Shown: piece by piece, positions 35,559-46,979 of the stretch | Layout of the letters: the number at the start of each line of letters is the position of its first letter | How positions within the stretch are numbered: the first letter of the stretch is position 1 | Assembly: GCA_964034945.1 (NCBI GenBank) | Contig: OZ035961.1 | Coordinates: forward strand, 22,249,661-22,313,660 | Reading direction: 5' to 3' | Source of the DNA: Chrysopilus asiliformis | Lineage: Eukaryota > Arthropoda > Insecta > Diptera > Rhagionidae | DNA: 64,000 bases | Program-made: the position numbers and the translations under genes | The notes under the pieces: model-generated | Database searches by the model: none | What the model was told of the DNA's origin: nothing | The model's input: only the letters and a program-made list of their open reading frames with translations

Positions 35559-37021
35559 CAGTGTTGGGGCCAGATAATTATTTTTTTATCTAGATAAAGA
35601 TAAAGATAAATGCTCGTAATGTTTATCTAGATAAGATAATAGATAATGAAAATATGAAAGATAATAGATAAGATAAGATAAAAAGCCAAATTATCTAGAT
35701 AATTTTTAGATAAATATTTATTTTGACATTGCACAAAATTCAAAATTACGTACTAAAAAAAATAGCACAAAATTTTTTGCTTTTCTTGATTTCCAATTTA
35801 AATATAATAAGAAATAATAATAATAATAAAAGAAAACGGATAAGAAACGTTATCGTAACGTAACGAAATAACGAAATGATTTTCGGGCTTTTTCTTCAAA
35901 ATTACGTTATAATGAACGTTATAGAAATTCAATTCCGTTACCATAACGAAAAACGAAAAAAATATTACGTTTTTTCGTTGTTTATTAGTATTTCCTTGTT
36001 TTGTTCAGTATTATTTTTTGTGAAATTTCCCACAAAAGTTCATCAAGTATAACCCCACAGACATAAAATATAATCAAAAATATTGGAGTAGTGTTTTTAA
36101 TCGTATTTTGATTCTAAATCGGATTTTGTTTTGGCCAGATTCACTCTATTTCTGGAGATACAAAAATGGAAATCTTCTAAGCAAGTTTTTTGGTAGCGAA
36201 AAGATTTTCTTTTTAGTAACTCCAGAAGTAGAGCGAAATTCTATAAAAAAAATTCTATATCTTTGATATCAAAATCACGCTTTTGTGGAGACAGTTTTTT
36301 TAATGAACAAAACTTTTGTGTGATTTTTTGTCTTTTGTATTTTTTATTGATTTTTTAACTTAATAATCACATTTTTTCCGTTTTTATTTGTATTTTCTTT
36401 TTGCTGAGTTTTATTATTTGTTATACAATTTATTTTTATGGAAACTGAACTGAATTACTTTGTGATAAACTATTATTACAGTGCGTTTTTTTGTTTTCAG
36501 TTTCAATACAATGTGTAACGGAATAATAACATTATAACGTAACGAAATTAAGTTTTTTATCGATACAAAACGAAATAACGTCACGAAATATAAGTTTAAT
36601 TTTGCTACGTAAGGAAATTTATAACGTTATGATTTTTTATTTCGTTCATAGCCCGGTTTACACTTGGCAACAGTTACTGGCAGAACTTTTTTTTTATGGA
36701 CAAGAGAAGAGAGGCGAGGGAAAGAGTGACACTTCGCTCCCTTGTCCGTAAACAAAAATTGTTGCCAAGTATAAAACTGTTCCTAAAAAAAGTTTTTAGG
36801 TTTTCAAAAGTATGCAGAAAACAATTTCGTTTCAGCATTTTTTCAGATTTAATTTTTTGATTTTCGGTGGTAACGATTATCTCTAGATAAATGGGATTTT
36901 CCTTTATCTAGATAAGATAAAGATAACTTTTTTGGGGTGTTATCTAGATAAGATAAAGATAACATTTTTGTTTATCTAGATGATTATCTAGATAATTATT
37001 ATCTAGATAACCCCAACACTG
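35559..37021. mobile_element. non-autonomous hAT-like element with TTATCTAGATAA subterminal repeats
   Basis: A 1463 bp element with ends CAGTGTTGGGG / CCCCAACACTG and a perfect 8 bp duplication CCCCTTAC (35551-35558 and 37022-37029), as expected for hAT. Both ends carry many palindromic TTATCTAGATAA and AGATAAGATAAAGATAA words (about 35580-35710 and 36885-37010), a layout used as transposase binding sites in hAT elements. The AT-rich middle has AACGTAACGAAAT words near 35850 and 36535 and an inverted pair at 36655-36785. No transposase frame. Copy C2 shows the unoccupied site (CCCTTACTCCCCCC). Confidence 0.93.
36655..36785. repeat. inverted repeat nested in the hAT element
   Basis: CGGTTTACACTTGGCAACAG and its inverse side (TTGTTGCCAAGTATAAAACTG) surround ATGGACAAGAGAAG / CTCCCTTGTCCGTAA pieces. 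Probably an older nested MITE; the target duplication is unclear. Confidence 0.5.
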
Positions 37022-37204
37022 CCCCTTACTCCCCCCACCCCTCGCGCTACTTTTCCGTATGCCTATGTTGGAACCAGAACTACCACAGACACTCTGCCAA
37101 ATTTCAAGTCAATCGGTTCAGACGTTTTTGCGTGAAAGAGGAACAGACAGACAGATACACAGACAGACACCAAATCATTTTTATATATTAGTATGATATG
37201 ATAA

Positions 37205-37500
37205 AAGAACTCATCGAACCAATTGCGAGCATGACAAAAGGTTTTTAATGTCCGCTTGTCTGTCAGTCTGTCCGTTCATGAATACCATGACTTTCAAAAA
37301 TATTGAGCTAGAGACATGATTTTTTTTGCAGTTGCGTTTCTAGTGGATAGCCAAGCTAAGTTCTGAAACAGGCAAAATCGGGTCTTTTTTCCCCCATCCC
37401 CATACAAATTAAATTGTTTTTTTTTTGCTTTTTTGTCGAAAACGGTATCAAAAAATTTATCAAGACAAAATATGTTTAGAATATGATTTTACATATGTTT
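37205..37500 (+). repeat. dispersed repeat family B copy (B4)
   Basis: GAGCATGACAAAAGG, GTCCGCTTGTCTGTCAGTC, ATACCATGACTTTC, TTGAGCTAGAGACATGATTT, GTTGCGTTTCTAGTGG, GGCAAAATCGGG, TCGAAAACGGTA and AATATGTTTAGAATATGATT follow the B order. Confidence 0.7.
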
Positions 37501-37563
37501 TCTATGGAACCCGACCACTACTTCCCGGTACAAATGGAAAATTATATCAAAATGAAAAATTTG

Positions 37564-37659
37564 GTATGAAATTTGACAGAACATCAAAAGTACATCAAAA
37601 TTCGGTATGAAATTTGACAGAACATCAAAAGTATATCAAAATTCGGTATGAAATTTGAT
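37564..37659. repeat. 41 bp tandem repeat, about 2.4 units
   Basis: The unit starts TATGAAATTTGACAGAACAT, then CAAAAGTACATCAAAATTCGG. It recurs at 37605 with one change and partially at 37646. It lies at the tail of B4 and probably grew from that tail. Confidence 0.85.
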
Positions 37660-37696
37660 CGAACGATTCAGTCACGCGCACAATGTTTAAATTATT

Positions 37697-38400
37697 ATCA
37701 GTTGTGATCAACACAAAACTTTCCTCTGCAATATTTAGTTTCGGAAAAAATATGTAAAAAAAATAAAAAAAAAATTTAAAAAAAAGCTTTTATTAAAAAA
37801 GAATGCACTAAAAAGAAAAAAATAATTTTCTGGACGCTGTGTATCACAAATATAAAAGCTTTTTAAAAGCGAGATATATTTTTATTTTATTGTTTTATGC
37901 TTTATCTCGCTTTTTCCAGCCTCCAGCGTTTTGAATGGCACGAAAATTTGGAGAAAAGGATAATCACGTTATCCTTACAGGACCTTCCGTTATCCTTACT
38001 GACTTTTTAATGACAGATTCGGATTCAGCGACCCCAAAAACCCCCAAAAACCCCCAGAATAGATTTTTTTCCGGAAAATTTGGAGAAAAGGATAATCACG
38101 TTATCCTTACAGGACCTTCCGTTATCCTTACAAGGACGAAGTAGTGAAAATATTGTATTGTCATCGGACTTATATAAGTGTGCAAAATTTCAAGTCAATC
38201 GGACAAGTGGAAGTGGGTCAAAATTGGGTTGCAAGATTTGATCTGACAGACAAACAGACACGAAGGCAAGCTAAATAAAAGCTTTTAAAAAACAATATTT
38301 TTTCAAATATTTCGAGAACATTTAAAGATATGTAAAAACCGTTAAAGCCAAAAATTTAGGAAATTTTATTTTGTTTAAATTTGGTGGTATAAATCATTGA
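37697..38400 (+). repeat. family D copy (D2) split by another repeat (family E)
   Basis: TTATCAGTTGTGATCAACAC through TTTAGTTTCGGAAAAAATATG matches the start of D1. After about 500 bp of other sequence, TATTTCGAGAACATTTAAAG, AAAAACCGTTAAAGCCAAAA and AATTTGGTGG resume family D. The intervening block begins AAAAGCTTTTATT and ends AATAAAAGCTTTT, suggesting a repeat (E, about 37783-38287) inserted into D. E carries a CAAAATTTCAAGTCAATCGG / ACAGACAAACAGACACGAAG module. No ORF of interest. Confidence 0.5.
37942..38131. repeat. 58 bp exact direct repeat pair
   Basis: 37942-37999 and 38074-38131 are identical (GAAAATTTGGAGAAAAGGAT ... GTTATCCTTAC), spaced 132 bp start to start. Each contains the near-palindrome GGATAATCACGTTATCC. 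A CCCCCAAAAACCCCCAAAAACCCCC run lies between them. Origin unclear. Confidence 0.85.
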
Positions 38401-38790
38401 TTTTCATCCAAATCGCCCTAGGAATAAGTGAAATCATATCAAAATTTATCCCTTTTACGGTAATTACAATTAGGTTTTTTAACCAAGAAAATTCTTTATT
38501 CGACTGAAATTCAACAATCAAAAAACACGTCACATTCTTAATGAACTTGTAGGTGATTTTGTGAATTTCTGTTGCTATTTAACAACTGTTTGCTAATTAA
38601 TTCATAAAAGGCATCTTCTTTTAGCCCTCAAGCGTTTTGAATGGCGCGATTTTCATTAACATTTTGAATGCATTCCATTTGGTCACCGTAGACACCAAAA
38701 CAAAAATTCCTCTCATTTCCGGTCGTCCAAACGGAATTGATGGTGCTTGCTTTCTTAGAGAGCCTTCGATAATAAAAATTTACGACTATT

Positions 38791-39255
38791 TTGTATCTAC
38801 AGATAGTACTCAGTTTAGGTAGGCGATATAGGACTCGTCTATTTAATCATGATGACGATTACGAGAGAATAACGGCACTGATGATACTTTTTCCATTGGC
38901 CATTCACAGATTCTATCGTCAACTAAATACTACTCTAGATCTATGTATTCACTATCCGCCATCTAACCGTAGTAGTTATAATATGCCGTTGACATTCTAT
39001 GATGTCTCCGGAATATAAGAAAAGCCCATGGTGAACGAATTGTATCACGTACAAAAAAAAACTATTCAATGCTCTTTTGAAGCGTGTCAATTAGATGATT
39101 ATCCTCGAGACAAAGAGATACGGAACGATCCAAACCAAGAAAAGTTCTTCAAAATTTTCTTGCTTTCCGGAGGAAAATCCTTCAGTACAATTCAATTCTA
39201 TTCCTCACTTCTGACTGTGAATCTCACTTGTGTTCGACAGACAAAAATGTTGTAG
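38791..39255 (+). other. two in-frame ORFs separated by one stop (unknown)
   Basis: The same frame is open from 38791 to 39015, stops once (TAA, 39016-39018) and continues from 39019 to 39255. It contains HDDDYERITALMILFPLAIH and, after the stop, FEACQLDDYPRDKEIRNDPN. Balanced composition hints at a decayed coding sequence, but no family is recognised and the first part starts from a non-ATG codon. Confidence 0.2.
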
Positions 39256-39259
39256 TTCT

Positions 39260-40262
39260 ATAATATATGTATGTATGTCGAGATTAATGGCAAATTGCAA
39301 ATGAAATTCAATTCAATTCAAACTTCAATTTCACGTGAAATGATGTCTTATTTAACGCTTTGAATAAATAAATACGGCAAACTACTTGTAAAATTCGTCT
39401 GTAAGAAAACTCAGTTGTTTGAAAATCGCGCCATTGAGGATTTGTGTTATTCAAACTTGATTCAATAAAAAGAAATTTTGCCTCGGCCAGGATTTGTGTT
39501 ATTTTCTTAAGAAGATTAATTTTAAACAGGATTTTGAAAAACTGACGGTTAATCACAAAAATTCAATTTTCGCATTTGTTCTTTAGGAAACGATGTGAAT
39601 AGAAAGTGTATAAAAAGTTCAATTTAAAAAAACCTTTATAGATCTTTTAAAAATTACATCATTTTGTTTTATTAAAATGCCGCCAGTTCAAATCAATTTG
39701 AATTCAAAACGAATATTTCAAATATGTAAATACTTAAGATTATTTTATTTCTTCTTTTCTTTTACATTTTTCTTATCCCTGTTTCACATTATTACAAAAA
39801 TATGATGTTTCATAAAAAAAAAACTTTTACTAAAACATTAAAGTTTGTGCAAAGTAACTTCGAAACACTTAAACGATTGTTTGCTACACAATTCTGTTAA
39901 AGCGTAACCAGAAGAGGGAAATTTCCTCGTTTTGTTTTAAGTGGCAGAAAGGGATGCTTCTATCTCCCAGTAAGACTTAAAAAGTTTCCTATTTTATTGG
40001 GAAGAAAAATATAAATAAGAAGCATAAGGAATAAAACTTTTTTATTCAATATAAAGAACAGAGAAACAAAGTATTAAGTTGATTTAAAAATAATAAAAAC
40101 AATACAAAAAATTACACACCGAAACAGTGGCGCCAGCAGTGTTGAAAGCGGAAGAATTTTTATACCCTGTGTGATTAAAATATTTCATTTTTTTGTGGAA
40201 TTAAAAATGTGTTGAAACAAAAGGGGAGTTGAGAGATACCAAATTTTTTGGCAATGGCATAA
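39260..40262. other. AT-rich DNA, no recognised gene
   Basis: Nothing supported beyond poly-A/T runs and scattered short ORFs. Confidence 0.45.
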
Positions 40263-40265
40263 ATA

Positions 40266-40832
40266 AAGGGTCTTTCAACAAGGACATAAAAATTTTGTAT
40301 TTTAATAAAAACGCACCCTAAAACTTTTTTTATGATCTGGCAATGCTAAAACGTCAGTCAAGCTTTAAATTTTTTATTTTTAAGGTTTTTTTAGGTTTAC
40401 ATGCCACACAGCTCGTCAAACAATTGATCTATTGAAGGAGAAGTTCGGTAATCGTGTAATCTCGAGAAATGGTCCGGTCGAATGGCCACCTCGCTCATGC
40501 GATTTAACGCTGTTGGATATCTTTTTTTGGGGTTATGTTAAGTCGTTGGTTTATGCCAACAAGCCAACACCGTTAGAGGAGCTCAGGAACAATATCGAAC
40601 GCGAAATTGCCAACGTTCCGGCTGATATGTGTGGAAGAGTGGTGGAAAACTGGCTCCAAAGAATCAATCTGTAAACGTGCTCGCGGTGGCCATATGAACG
40701 ACATCGAATTTCATACTTAAATGTAACATGTCCACTACACCTGGAATAAAGGTTTTTATTTCACCCCGATATCTCAATTATTCAGTGTTTTATTTAAATA
40801 CAAAATTGTTATGTCCTTGTTGAAAGACCCGA
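40266..40832 (+). mobile_element. internally deleted Tc1/mariner element, copy 2
   Basis: A 567 bp element with TA at 40264-40265 and 40833-40834. It starts AAGGGTCTTTCAACAAGGAC and ends GAAAGACCCGA. It belongs to the same family as 32239-32801 but in the opposite orientation, with a different internal deletion: the 5' non-coding region joins directly to the last third of the transposase frame. Confidence 0.92.
40402..40720 (+). pseudogene. Tc1/mariner transposase C-terminal remnant
   Basis: The frame reads CHTARQTIDLLKEKFGNRVI, then SRNGPVEWPPRSCDLTLLD, FFWGYVKSLVYANKP and EREIANVPADMCGRVVENWL. The Asp in RSCDLT (GAT at 40501-40503) is the third catalytic residue. Frame is lost at QRINL (TGA/TAA region, about 40670), and the true C-terminus RARGGHMNDIEFHT continues in another frame to 40720. 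The frame loss occurs at the same place in copy 1. No N-terminal DNA-binding region remains. Confidence 0.88.
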
Positions 40833-40962
40833 TATTTCATTATGACGTTAAAAACGGTAGGTTTTTTTTTATCATCGTACAAATTGAGCCGAGAGGTCAC
40901 AGACTTTCCTAAGAGCTGCCGAAGAAACAAATCATTTTTTAATAAAAAGCTTTTATAAAAAA

Positions 40963-41371
40963 AAACATAACAAAAGCTATAATTGCCAATCTGGCAATCA
41001 TTGGAGACCCGTATGGTGATATTCGTATCAAAATTCGAACAGTTGTACCAAAATTCCACTTTGAAGTCAAACTTTCCAATAAGATTTAAAAAAAAAAACA
41101 TTTTACGAAAAACGAATCTGCGCAAAATTTCAAGTCTCTAGCTCAATCCGTGCGCCCGCAATCCGCGCCACAGACGGACAGACAGACGGACAGACAGACG
41201 GACAGACAGACATACGGACAGACAGACGGACGGACATGCTAAATTCAACTTTTTTCATCATTCTAAGCACACTGGTGTAATTCATTTTTGTGTGTGATGA
41301 CGAGATCTTGGCGTTACAAACGGTAAAGCAAAGTTAATATACCCTTTGGTTTCACCATACGGGTATAAAAA
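40963..41371 (-). repeat. dispersed repeat family A copy (A3)
   Basis: CATAACAAAAGCTATAATTG, the hairpin ATTGCCAATCTGGCAAT and GACCCGTATGGTGATATTCG at one end; GAAATTTCAAGTCTCTAGCT, an (ACAGACGG)n run (41168-41237), AAGCACACTGGTGTAATTC and TTTGGTTTCACCATACGGGT at the other. Shorter than A2: the centre with the G/C palindrome is deleted. Confidence 0.85.
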
Positions 41372-41397
41372 TCTACTAAAAAATTTTTTTTTCGGCC

Positions 41398-41485
41398 CTA
41401 TGTATCAGAAATAAAAGCGAGATAAATATTTATTTTTAAGTTATTTCTTATGCTTTAATATCGCTACTATTTCTGATACACAGTA
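41398..41485. repeat. inverted repeat, TGTATCAGAAATA type
   Basis: TGTATCAGAAATAAAAGCGAG (41400) is mirrored by TCGCTACTATTTCTGATACA (41463-41482). A related block occurs at about 37849-37916 (TGTATCACAAATATAAAAGC ... TTATCTCGC). Part of the repeat material around A3. Confidence 0.6.
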
Positions 41486-41489
41486 CCCA

Positions 41490-43904
41490 AACAAATAGTT
41501 TCTCTTTTTAGTGATTTTTTTAAATAAAACTTTTTTTCAAAAAATTTTTGTTGTGAAACCAGATTTCCAATGAACATATGTTCAGAATTTCAGGCCAATC
41601 GGCCTCGAGCTTTCCCACAATAGAGTATCATAGAGGGAAACTGATTTTCCCCTCCTATAATATTTGAAAAAAATAATTATTACTTTTGGTCGTTCTTTAC
41701 CAAAATAGCTTAAGTTGAACCAACGTTCGCATTTAATCTTCAATTTGTGTTGTGTATACGAAACATATCACATCGGGGATTAAATGATTACCTTTTAAAG
41801 CAATTGCATCTTTTTCTATGTTTCAATTGTTCTTTTGTTTATTTCGTTAATAATGAAGCTGACTTTTATCAAATGTGTTAGGAATAGACATGAAGAGTAT
41901 ACGGCATAAACAATGGGACATTGTTGCTTAAACCTCCGTTAAGGAAATACCCTTTGACATTATTGTTAACCATATTTTCAGTGTAGAAAGGGACTTTTTT
42001 TCATTTTTTCTTCCCTGGGATTTTTTTATGTTCTCCACATTTCATTTGTATCTCCCGAATTTTCCTCTTTTCTTCATTTTTCATGTTCGTCTTACGGAAC
42101 AAGTATTGTAGATTTAAGTGGAAAGCTAACAACAATAATTTAAAGAGTTTACGTAACACGTGTAAAAGTCCGCCTGTGCCGAGCCCGAATTCGATATTCC
42201 CCATTCCCAAGACAGGAGTCTATCACGGGAAAACGCAAAGTATTTAAACGATGGAAATACGGAATATATTCAACTTAAGGAGGAAAATCCCGAGGAAAAG
42301 CGCTTGACACAAAAAGTAAATCGTTGCCAGAGTGGTTATATAAAGGTGGAGAAGAGGGAATAAAAGTTGGATCATATGAGGCGTAGAAAAAAAGATGGGA
42401 AAACGAAACATAACAAAAAAAGTTAAGAACTTTTGTGTGTTTCTTTGTTTTCTTTATGGTGTAGGAGAGGTGTTGGTGAAAAAGTCTTTTTTGAAGTTAT
42501 GGGTACAATTCGGTACATATGTGGTTTCTTTGGTGTGATTGACTTTACGGCAGGAGAGTGAACTGAATTGACAGCCAGGAAGTTATAAAGGTGGAAAGTA
42601 CGAGGTATCATCCCTCAGGCTTGGTGGCTAAGATTTGGGGTTGGGGGGTCACGGTCTGAATCGAGACAAAAAAAAATGTTTTCATATACATGTATTTTTT
42701 GTTACTGAGCATGTTCCTGAGAATAGTAATGTGAGGTGTGTGTTTTCCACGTAAGCACAGCAAAGTCGCCATGCAAACTTTTGGTACGCGGAGGATTAAG
42801 CTCTCAAAACGATACTTTTACGTGATCATCTGTTGCGAATTTCCCAAAATATATAATAATCGTTTGGAGGACTTTGTGGGCATTATGGCAAATGATTTCG
42901 AAATTGTTACTTTTTTTCTCGAAGCTGAATCGAGTTTCAAGATATTTCGTTAGTAAATATAAGGACTTTTGTATCAAAAGAAAATCCCAAAAAAGTTTGT
43001 TGCTCTTCTGATTTTTGTTATATGAGGATTTTTTCTTTTTCTTCGGGGTAGTGGCAATATGGCCACTCAAAATGATTTATTTGTTTTTAATATTGCAGAG
43101 AAATTTATGTGATTGAATTATTATATTTCTGGAATTTCGTATTTAACAAAGTGTTTCTATTGTAGAAAAACATCATGTTATATTAATAATATAAATATAT
43201 TTATTTTGTGTCAATCCGGAGCAAGAAAAGCTGTGGATTTGCGGGGGGAGGCTGACGATTTTTTTTATACAAAACTTTGAACATTTTAAGCTGAAAAATT
43301 TAAACGTTAATTTGCACTAACGAACCAAGGAAACGCTGCGCCAGAAACAAAAAAAATTTCAGAGATACAGAGATAGAGAAATTCTGCATTCCCTTAAAAA
43401 GCAAAACGTGAGTTGAAGAGAATCAAAGAATTAAATCCGATGAAAAAACACTAAAAAGTTTTTATTAAATCGAATGCGATGTAATAGTTTTAATCAAGAC
43501 CCACAAAGTCCCGAAAAAATACATTTACGAGATTTTTTATGTTGTATGAAAAACGAAATAACGAAAATAGCAATAAAGGGAAATGCGCCGCAGGCGGAAA
43601 TTTTGGTAAACACGTGTGCACCAGAAAAGTCGAAAACCGGTGCCCCAGGCGATTTTTTAAAAAGAATCCTCTGCTGAAGTGGCTTATAGTTTGCGTAATT
43701 AGTAATCGTTATTTAGTAATAAATAAATTTTAACTCTAGACTGAAAAACCCGGGACAAAAGTTTAGATACTGAGACGCGGGGACAACATTCACAAAACCG
43801 GAAAAAAATTTTTGGGAGAAAACGAAACTTTCTCGTTAGATTTAGAGTATCATGGCTAGCGACATAGGCTAAGATGTTTTTCGAAATTCCCTATCCTTCT
43901 CATC
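41490..43904. other. mostly single-copy DNA, no recognised gene
   Basis: About 41,900-42,650 is less AT-biased and carries short minus-strand frames (42001-42210, Lys-rich C-terminus; 42423-42611), none recognisable. The 43474-43733 frames are also unremarkable. Confidence 0.4.
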
Positions 43905-44230
43905 CTCTATCTTGATAACTCTTAAATCGCTAAAGAGATCCGGACTCAACCCTTTTTTTACAGAAATCATCCCTCAAGGAAACTTCTATTCCTCTAAGAT
44001 CTACCTTTGTCTCTCCCCGTAAAGCTGTCTCCTGGCATCTATTACGATTCTGAGGTGATTTTGATGTGGTTTTCCTCTTTAGAAAAGTCATCCCTCAAGG
44101 ATATTTTTCTGACCATTAAAATATACCCCACCTCTATTTCTAACCCCCCTCTCCTGATATCTTTTGAACCTCTAAAGAGATTTGGATCCGGTTTTCTTTA
44201 TTAAAGAAATCTTCTTTTAAGGAAATTGTT
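43905..44230. repeat. degenerate tandem repeat, about 125-130 bp unit
   Basis: CTAAAGAGATCCGGACTCAA with CAGAAATCATCCCTCAAGGA, then GAAAAGTCATCCCTCAAGGA, then CTAAAGAGATTTGGATCCGG with AAAGAAATCTTCTTTTAAGG mark about three units, each with a CTCTATTTC/CCTCTAAG-like segment. Non-coding. Confidence 0.6.
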
Positions 44231-46226
44231 TTCTGACTGAAATCTTAATTCCTGCGTATCTTAAGCACAAAACCTTAGGCCAAATGCCAAGTAGTACAAA
44301 GTTGGATCGTCAGGGCTGGAGGCTTTAGTCGCCGGCGGAAGATTTTAAGGATTATTTTTTGGTTTTTTTTTAACTTTTTTTTTAACCACCACGTTGTGGT
44401 AGTCTAGAAGTGTTAGGAAGATGTTTAAATACGGTTATAAGTTGTGTCAAAAGTTTATCATCCTGTGGAATGACAAAAATTGACACAATGCATAATCGTC
44501 GGTTTGTAAACGCTTCGATTTACGAGCACCGCGATTTTTGAGGTTCCGCAGTACTCAATCAGTCCAAAGGGAATGAAAATGTCACAATAAATTATAACAA
44601 AAATTAGTGCTCACGAAATTGGGGTAATTCAATTATTATGTAACGTTTTTGTTCGTAGATTTTAAATAAATTTCGGATACATTTCCATTCGTGGCATTCT
44701 TATTAATCAAATTTTAACTCTTCCAAATATGTAAACTAATTACGCGAAATTGTTTTCGTCTGCAATATTAATAATCGAATCAATTAATTAGTGCTCAGAC
44801 ATGTGTAATGCAAAACATTCGATTTGTATTCGATTTAAAGCAAGTCCCAATATGGAGATCGTTTTATGATCAATTGTCTCCCAATTATAGCACCTATTCC
44901 TCCATAAATACTACAATCGATTTACCATCAATTGAAATCGAATTGTTCGCATAAAACATAATGCATAAAACAATGGGCTCTAATTACTACTACTTTACAC
45001 CTAATTTAATCAAATTCAGTAATTTGCCGCAGTACCCCACGACTATATGTAGATGTGGATATTATTAGACTATAAACACTGAGAACTTTGAGGCAACTTC
45101 ACCTTATATGCAAAATCATGAATAATTTTATGTTGGGGCTGGAACTACATTTGATTAGGTTGACTGCATTCGAAGTCATTATCCGCCCATCAGATGAATC
45201 TCCCACAATTGTTGTCTTGTTTTGAACATTTATTAATATGCATAAAACGCAGGTAGGTAGGTTAATGTTCGACCATCCAGACAGACATCACCATCGCAGA
45301 CATGCTGCAGACAATGAAAATCAAAACAAACCATTTATGTGTGCTCGAAAATTTCTTCATTTTCATCTCGATTTGAAGATCTGCGATGTTCACCTGGAGT
45401 TGAGTTAGAGTAGGTGCAACACTTCAAATTAGCATCACGGCGTACGGTAAAGCAATTAAATTTTTTTAATCGCAACATTTTCCATGTTGAACTTGACTTT
45501 TCTTTTTAATTTACCACTCCACAAGGGTCCACTGAGTTAAGATTCACACAGTGAAAGTGACAAAATGACGCAACGAATCTGAAATGAAGCCATAATTGAC
45601 AACTAGACGAGTTCGTGCTAACCAAATATACATACAATACTAAAGACAGGTAAACTTATAATACGGTTGGAAAGGTGAAGAGGTCGTATGGTGAGCAGTT
45701 CTATGTTTATTGTTTGGGATTCTTTTTTTTTCACAAATAATGCTCAACTTTAATGAATCTTTTTAATTAGATCTTAAATGGTCTAATTAAGCATTCCGTT
45801 TTACTAAAGTTGAATGTTTTAAAAGCACCCCAAAAGCAATTATAGCGATTTTTTCCGAGAAATTCATTCAATTTAGACATTTATTTGCTGTAACAAATTT
45901 TTTTTTGGTGCTTTATTTTGAGAGTTTTGATGTTTTTGGTTTTCAGTTCTTTTCATAATGTTTTTATATCAGATTAATAAATCTTTGTGTAGGAAATTTA
46001 TGGAAAATGTTTTTTAAGTGGCCGATTTAACCAAGTGCTAAAAGTGTGTAAAATTGAAATCACCATTAATATATGTAGTGGCATCTTTAAAACAATGAAC
46101 TTTTACCGATCGGCTGTCTTTTGTATTTTTGTGATAAAGGATCACTTTCGAATCAACTGTCTTCACAGTAACACGCTCTGTTTTATTTAAGTTCGCCTAC
46201 ATATATTTTCTCTGAGTTTTGACATT
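44231..46226. other. AT-rich to mixed single-copy DNA
   Basis: No coding frame or transposon ends found. The candidate regulatory stretch is listed separately. Confidence 0.4.
44560..45420. promoter_or_regulatory. candidate cis-regulatory stretch, rich in ATTA/TAATTA and POU/SOX-like words
   Basis: This single-copy block holds many homeodomain-type words (TCAATTAATTAGTG, ACTAATTACG, CTAATTACTA, AATTATAGC, TAATCAAATT), two TGCATAAAA words (44960, 45238) and ACAATGGG. It has no repeat relationship in this window. AT-richness alone produces ATTA often, so this is a weak call based on density and lack of repeats. Confidence 0.15.
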
Positions 46227-46979
46227 TTTATACCCGTATGGTGAAACCAAAGGGTACACTCTAAACCAGACGGCCTTTTCCCAGTAATTTCCCCAGTAAA
46301 ATTTTACTGGGATTTTACTGGGAAAAACAGTAAAAATTATTTTTTACTGTTTTCCCAATAAATTTTACTGAGACACAGTAAAGATTACTGAAAAAACAGT
46401 AAAAATTACTGAAAATGAAGTGAACTATTGCTGGGAAATTACTGATTTCTTCCCAGTAAATTTTATTGTTCCAGTCTTCCAAAAATTTCTCACTGATTAT
46501 GACTCATTACTGTTTGATCCCAGTAAATTTGTCGTGATGTGTATGAGGTAAGAATCTCAAGATAACATGTAAAGCAACTGTTATGGTATTAGTTACGTAA
46601 TGCGACTAAGTTAAAAAAAAATATATTTTCGTGTAGTTTTCTGAAACGTACAGTTGTTAATATTTGAAAAAGATATATAAATATAAAAAAGAGTGCGAAC
46701 TTTAATAACTAAAGAAAAATCTGATGCGAATGGCACTTGACTTTCTGATACGAAATCTACGTCCCAACCTTTGTTATCATCAGACTACTGAAAAATACAT
46801 AGTTTCGGAGTAAACTGCTAAAAACGAAATTTTGATTTTTAAAAATGCGCCGTTTTGGTAACTTCCAGTATTGCTCACAGATTTTTACCAAAAGTTGATT
46901 TTTGGTGATCGCCCCACCTACTATGTACTTCGTATAAGAAAGTAAAAACTTAAGTTACCGCAAATATTCTAAATTTTTA

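Larger units (their letters stand above)
35229..37193 (+). repeat. dispersed repeat family C copy (C1), split by a hAT element
   Basis: Starts ACTAGCTTGCATACCCGTCG plus TTGCCGGG. The body has two to three degenerate units, each with TTTAGGCCAATCGGCTCGG-like, CGCGAAAGGGTAACATAGAG and CACTTTACCCCCTCCCC words. It ends with CTTGAAATTT-type sequence, an (ACAG)n run and TATATATTAGTA. The same repeat runs in reverse at 57410-58017. Arthropod genomes carry many repeats bounded by TACTAATAT and AGCTAGT with GTCTGTCTGT near one end (from memory). ORFs reading FRPIGSVVS are shadows. Confidence 0.8.

Noticed and set aside
35229..37193. Family C as a Helitron
   Set aside because: The AGCTAGT-like end invites this, but I see no 3' hairpin plus CTRR end of the required form and no 5' TC/AT-insertion evidence.
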